Shown here in pieces: positions 61,677 to 64,000 of a stretch of DNA of 64,000 bases. The DNA is from an uncultured Cellulophaga sp. GTDB lineage: Bacteria; Bacteroidota; Bacteroidia; Flavobacteriales; Flavobacteriaceae. The position numbers and the translations under genes are program-made. Below the pieces are notes generated by a model, which was not told the DNA's origin, searched no databases, and was given only the letters and a program-made list of their open reading frames with translations. The stretch is taken from assembly GCA_947492955.1 (NCBI GenBank), contig CANLOV010000008.1, forward strand, positions 124,001 through 188,000. Direction: 5' to 3'. Each line of letters starts with the position of its first letter. Position 1 is the first letter of the stretch.

Positions 61677-63110
61677 ATGGGCATAATAACGGCTTCTTCA
61701 TTTTATAAAATATTAAAGGATAAATTTCCGCACGAGCCAACACTAAGGCAAGAGATAACTTTGGAGAAAATTTCGGACTTTATAATATCCAAAGAAAAAG
61801 ATTTATTATTCCTGTTAAAAGGCTATGCCGGAACGGGAAAAACAACCCTAGTGGGTACTATAGTTACTAATCTATGGCAGGCATCTATGAAGGCAGTTTT
61901 AATGGCTCCTACGGGCAGGGCAGCTAAGGTAATGTCTAATTATGCAAAAACACAATCGTTTACCATTCATAGAAAAATTTATTTTCCTAAAAAAGAAAGC
62001 GGAGGAGGTGTACAATTTGTATTAGCACCCAATAAGCATAGGAATACCATTTTTATTGTAGACGAGGCTTCTATGATACCAGACACGCCTGCAGATTCTA
62101 AACTATTTGAGAATGGTTCTCTGTTAGATGATTTGTTAATGTTTGTATATTCTGGTCATAATTGTAAGCTTATGTTAATTGGAGATACAGCCCAATTACC
62201 TCCTGTAAAATTAAACCTAAGCCCAGCATTAAACGAAGACCAACTATCCTTAAATTACAATAAAGAAATAATAAAGATAGAGTTAGATGAAGTTGTTAGG
62301 CAAGCACAAGACTCTGGTATTTTGGTAAATGCAACCAATTTAAGAGAGCAGTTGCAAAGTAGCTTTTTTGATGATTTTAAGTTTGATGTGCAACCTTATA
62401 CAGATATTGTTAGGCTTGTAGACGGACATGAAATACAAGAAGCCATAGACAATTCTTATGGTGAAAACGGTAAAGACGAAACGGCAATAATTGTACGCTC
62501 TAATAAAAGAGCCAATTTATATAATGAAAATATAAGAAGCAGAATCCTTTTTTTAGAGAACGATTTGGCGGTGGGCGATTTTATGATGGTGGTAAAAAAC
62601 AATTATTTTTGGCTAAAACCACAATCAGAAGCGGGCTTTATTGCAAATGGTGATATTATAGAAGTATTAGAAATTTTTGGGATTAAAGAAATTTATGGCT
62701 TTAAATTTGCAGAGGTAAAAGTAAAAATGGTCGATTATCCCAATATGCAACCCTTAGAAACGGTATTAATGTTAGATACTATAAAAGCAGAAACACCTTC
62801 CTTATCTTATGAAGATGGTAATAAGTTATACCAAGAAGTAATGAAAGATTATGCTGATGAAAAATCTAAGTATAAAAAGTTTTTAGCGGTAAAGAATAAT
62901 AAATATTTTAATGCATTACAGGTAAAATTCTCTTATGCTATAACATGTCATAAATCTCAGGGAGGTCAGTGGAATACCGTATTTGTAGAACAACCCTATT
63001 TGCCCAACGGAGTAGATAAAGAGTATTTGCGTTGGTTGTATACAGCAGCAACAAGAGCAAAAAAACAATTATACCTCATTGGGTTTAAAGACGATTTTTT
63101 TGTTGATTAA
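61677..63110 (+). CDS. RecD-like ATP-dependent DNA helicase
   Basis: The product has 477 residues. Superfamily 1B helicase: Walker A KGYAGTGKTTLV (about residue 48), Walker B FIVDEASM, motif III LIGDTAQLPPV, and the C-terminal UvrD-like motif SYAITCHKSQGGQW with VYTAATRAKK-type LYTAATRAKKQLYLIG. It lacks the long N-terminal region of E. coli RecD and is closer to RecD2/Dda helicases. It probably works in DNA repair or replication restart. Divergent from the rsmD operon. Confidence 0.9.
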   Translation: MGIITASSFYKILKDKFPHEPTLRQEITLEKISDFIISKEKDLLFLLKGYAGTGKTTLVGTIVTNLWQASMKAVLMAPTGRAAKVMSNYAKTQSFTIHRKIYFPKKESGGGVQFVLAPNKHRNTIFIVDEASMIPDTPADSKLFENGSLLDDLLMFVYSGHNCKLMLIGDTAQLPPVKLNLSPALNEDQLSLNYNKEIIKIELDEVVRQAQDSGILVNATNLREQLQSSFFDDFKFDVQPYTDIVRLVDGHEIQEAIDNSYGENGKDETAIIVRSNKRANLYNENIRSRILFLENDLAVGDFMMVVKNNYFWLKPQSEAGFIANGDIIEVLEIFGIKEIYGFKFAEVKVKMVDYPNMQPLETVLMLDTIKAETPSLSYEDGNKLYQEVMKDYADEKSKYKKFLAVKNNKYFNALQVKFSYAITCHKSQGGQWNTVFVEQPYLPNGVDKEYLRWLYTAATRAKKQLYLIGFKDDFFVD

Positions 63111-63143
63111 TAAAAAACTATTTTAGTAGTAAAGATTTAAAAG

Positions 63144-63707
63144 ATGACTTCTGAAACCATTATAAGTTTATTTTTAGGAATAGGACTGGCAGCATCTGTT
63201 GGTTTTCGGGTGTTCTTGCCATTATTTGCGCTTAGTTTATCTTCTTACTTAGGAGTTTGGGAATTGAATGAAAGTTGGCAATGGATTGGTAGTTTAGCAG
63301 CCTTAATAACATTAGGAGTTGCTACATTAGTAGAAGTGTTTGCTTATTTTATTCCATGGGTAGATAATGCTTTAGATGGTATTTCGGTACCCTTGGCAGC
63401 AATTGCAGGTACCGCAGTAATGGTGTCTACAGTAGCAAATTTAGACCCAGTAGTTACTTGGTCTTTAGCAATTATTGCGGGAGGAGGCACGGCAACAGCC
63501 ATAAAAGGAGCATCAGCAGCTGGTAGATTAACATCTACAGCAACTACAGGCGGTATAGCAAATCCGTTAGTATCTACTGTAGAAACAGGAACGGCTGTAG
63601 CAATGTCCGCAGCATCAATCTTTGCACCTATACTTGCCGCAGTATTAGTGGTCATTATTTTAGGGATAATTTTTAAAATATACAGAAAGCTACGTCCTAA
63701 AACATAA
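63144..63707 (+). CDS. DUF4126 membrane protein
   Basis: The product has 187 residues with about four hydrophobic segments; the N-terminus IISLFLGIGLAASVGFRVFL, the YFIPWVDNALDGIS loop and the late glycine/alanine-rich pair (GGGTATAIKGASAAGRLTST) are typical of DUF4126. Function unknown. It ends in a basic tail (IYRKLRPKT). It follows the helicase by 33 bases on the same strand. Confidence 0.85.
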   Translation: MTSETIISLFLGIGLAASVGFRVFLPLFALSLSSYLGVWELNESWQWIGSLAALITLGVATLVEVFAYFIPWVDNALDGISVPLAAIAGTAVMVSTVANLDPVVTWSLAIIAGGGTATAIKGASAAGRLTSTATTGGIANPLVSTVETGTAVAMSAASIFAPILAAVLVVIILGIIFKIYRKLRPKT

Positions 63708-63746
63708 CTTTGTTAATTAAAATAATAACTCATAAATAAAAATCGA

Positions 63747-64000
63747 GTGAAGAGTATTGCAATGATACCTGCCCGTTATGCTGCATCTAGATTTCCAGGA
63801 AAATTAATGCAAGATTTAAAAGGGAAACCAGTTATTCTTAGAACTTATGAAGCAGCTGTTAATACAGCTTTGTTTAATGAGGTGTATGTGGTAACAGATA
63901 GTACAATTATATACGATGTAATAACTAATGCCGGTGGTAAAGCAATCATGAGTAAAAAAGAGCACGATTGTGGTAGCGACCGTATTGCAGAAGCGGTAAC
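63747..64000 (+). CDS. kdsB: 3-deoxy-manno-octulosonate cytidylyltransferase (KdsB), N-terminal part
   Basis: A GTG at 63747 starts a frame that remains open to the window end (84 full codons of about 250). The product opens with [20 protein letters not shown], the CTP-binding signature of KdsB, then [20 protein letters not shown] and [10 protein letters not shown]. It activates Kdo with CTP for lipid A-Kdo synthesis. GTG is preferred since the usual family start is [11 protein letters not shown] and no in-frame ATG lies just upstream. Confidence 0.93.
   Translation, partial: MKSIAMIPARYAASRFPGKLMQDLKGKPVILRTYEAAVNTALFNEVYVVTDSTIIYDVITNAGGKAIMSKKEHDCGSDRIAEAV

Noticed and set aside
63344-63655. 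Alanine-rich minus-strand frame inside the DUF4126 gene
   Set aside because: Shadow of the GC-richer Ala/Gly codons of the real gene.

Overview
The window is AT-rich chromosomal DNA from a member of the Bacteroidota, most likely a marine-type Flavobacteriaceae. The reasons are gene content (type IX secretion type-B sorting domains, DUF3276, DUF3822, DUF1573-YajC after a long NusB, a CrtZ-type carotenoid operon, imelysin/DUF4856/HTTM with a TonB receptor), the lack of clear Shine-Dalgarno sites, and repeated TAnnTTTG promoter boxes, some with an upstream TTTG at 19-21 bases. The genus cannot be fixed from this sequence. No rRNA, CRISPR array, prophage, transposase or plasmid origin was seen.

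Layout. 1-8.1 kb: the end of an AcnB aconitase, a large AsmA-like protein on the opposite strand, a second mitochondrial-type aconitase and a tandem pair of TlpA-like thioredoxins, one lacking a catalytic cysteine. 8.1-9.8 kb: a small accessory patch with a membrane protein and a HEPN-type protein. 9.8-13.5 kb: a minus-strand carotenoid operon (CarH-like B12/MerR regulator, crtI, crtB, crtZ). 13.5-24.5 kb: mostly housekeeping and redox genes (tRNA-Leu, peroxiredoxin, BstA-like protein, cupin, thioredoxin-like protein, ABC exporter, nusB-DUF1573-yajC, pepT, pyrD, HMG-CoA lyase). 24.6-31.4 kb: an iron/heme uptake locus (DUF4856, imelysin, HTTM, TonB receptor, haem-binding protein). 31.4-40.1 kb: guaB, lysA, sucC, hsp20 and uvrB with small neighbours. 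40.1-50.6 kb: three successive surface proteins ending in T9SS type-B sorting domains. 50.6-55 kb: an ABC exporter pair and a three-gene set encoding a kinase-like protein, a membrane-anchored LAS-type peptidase and a DUF2459 protein. 55-64 kb: dnaX, RNase P RNA, acetyltransferase, glycosyltransferase, the rsmD operon, a RecD-like helicase, a DUF4126 protein and the start of kdsB.

The most notable observation is dnaX. The coding sequence is interrupted exactly at the gamma/tau boundary by an uninterrupted run of 18 A residues (coding strand). The genomic frame gives a gamma-sized 362-residue protein, and a -1 shift opens about 250 further codons that form a tau-like tail. This looks like slippage-dependent production of tau, or else a homopolymer length error. 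Other leads are the cryptic kinase-fold protein at 52454-53509 and its peptidase neighbour, the degenerate TlpA paralogue, the overlap of rnpB with a converging gene, and several unassigned inverted repeats. All function calls come from reading motifs and families by eye; no database search was run.
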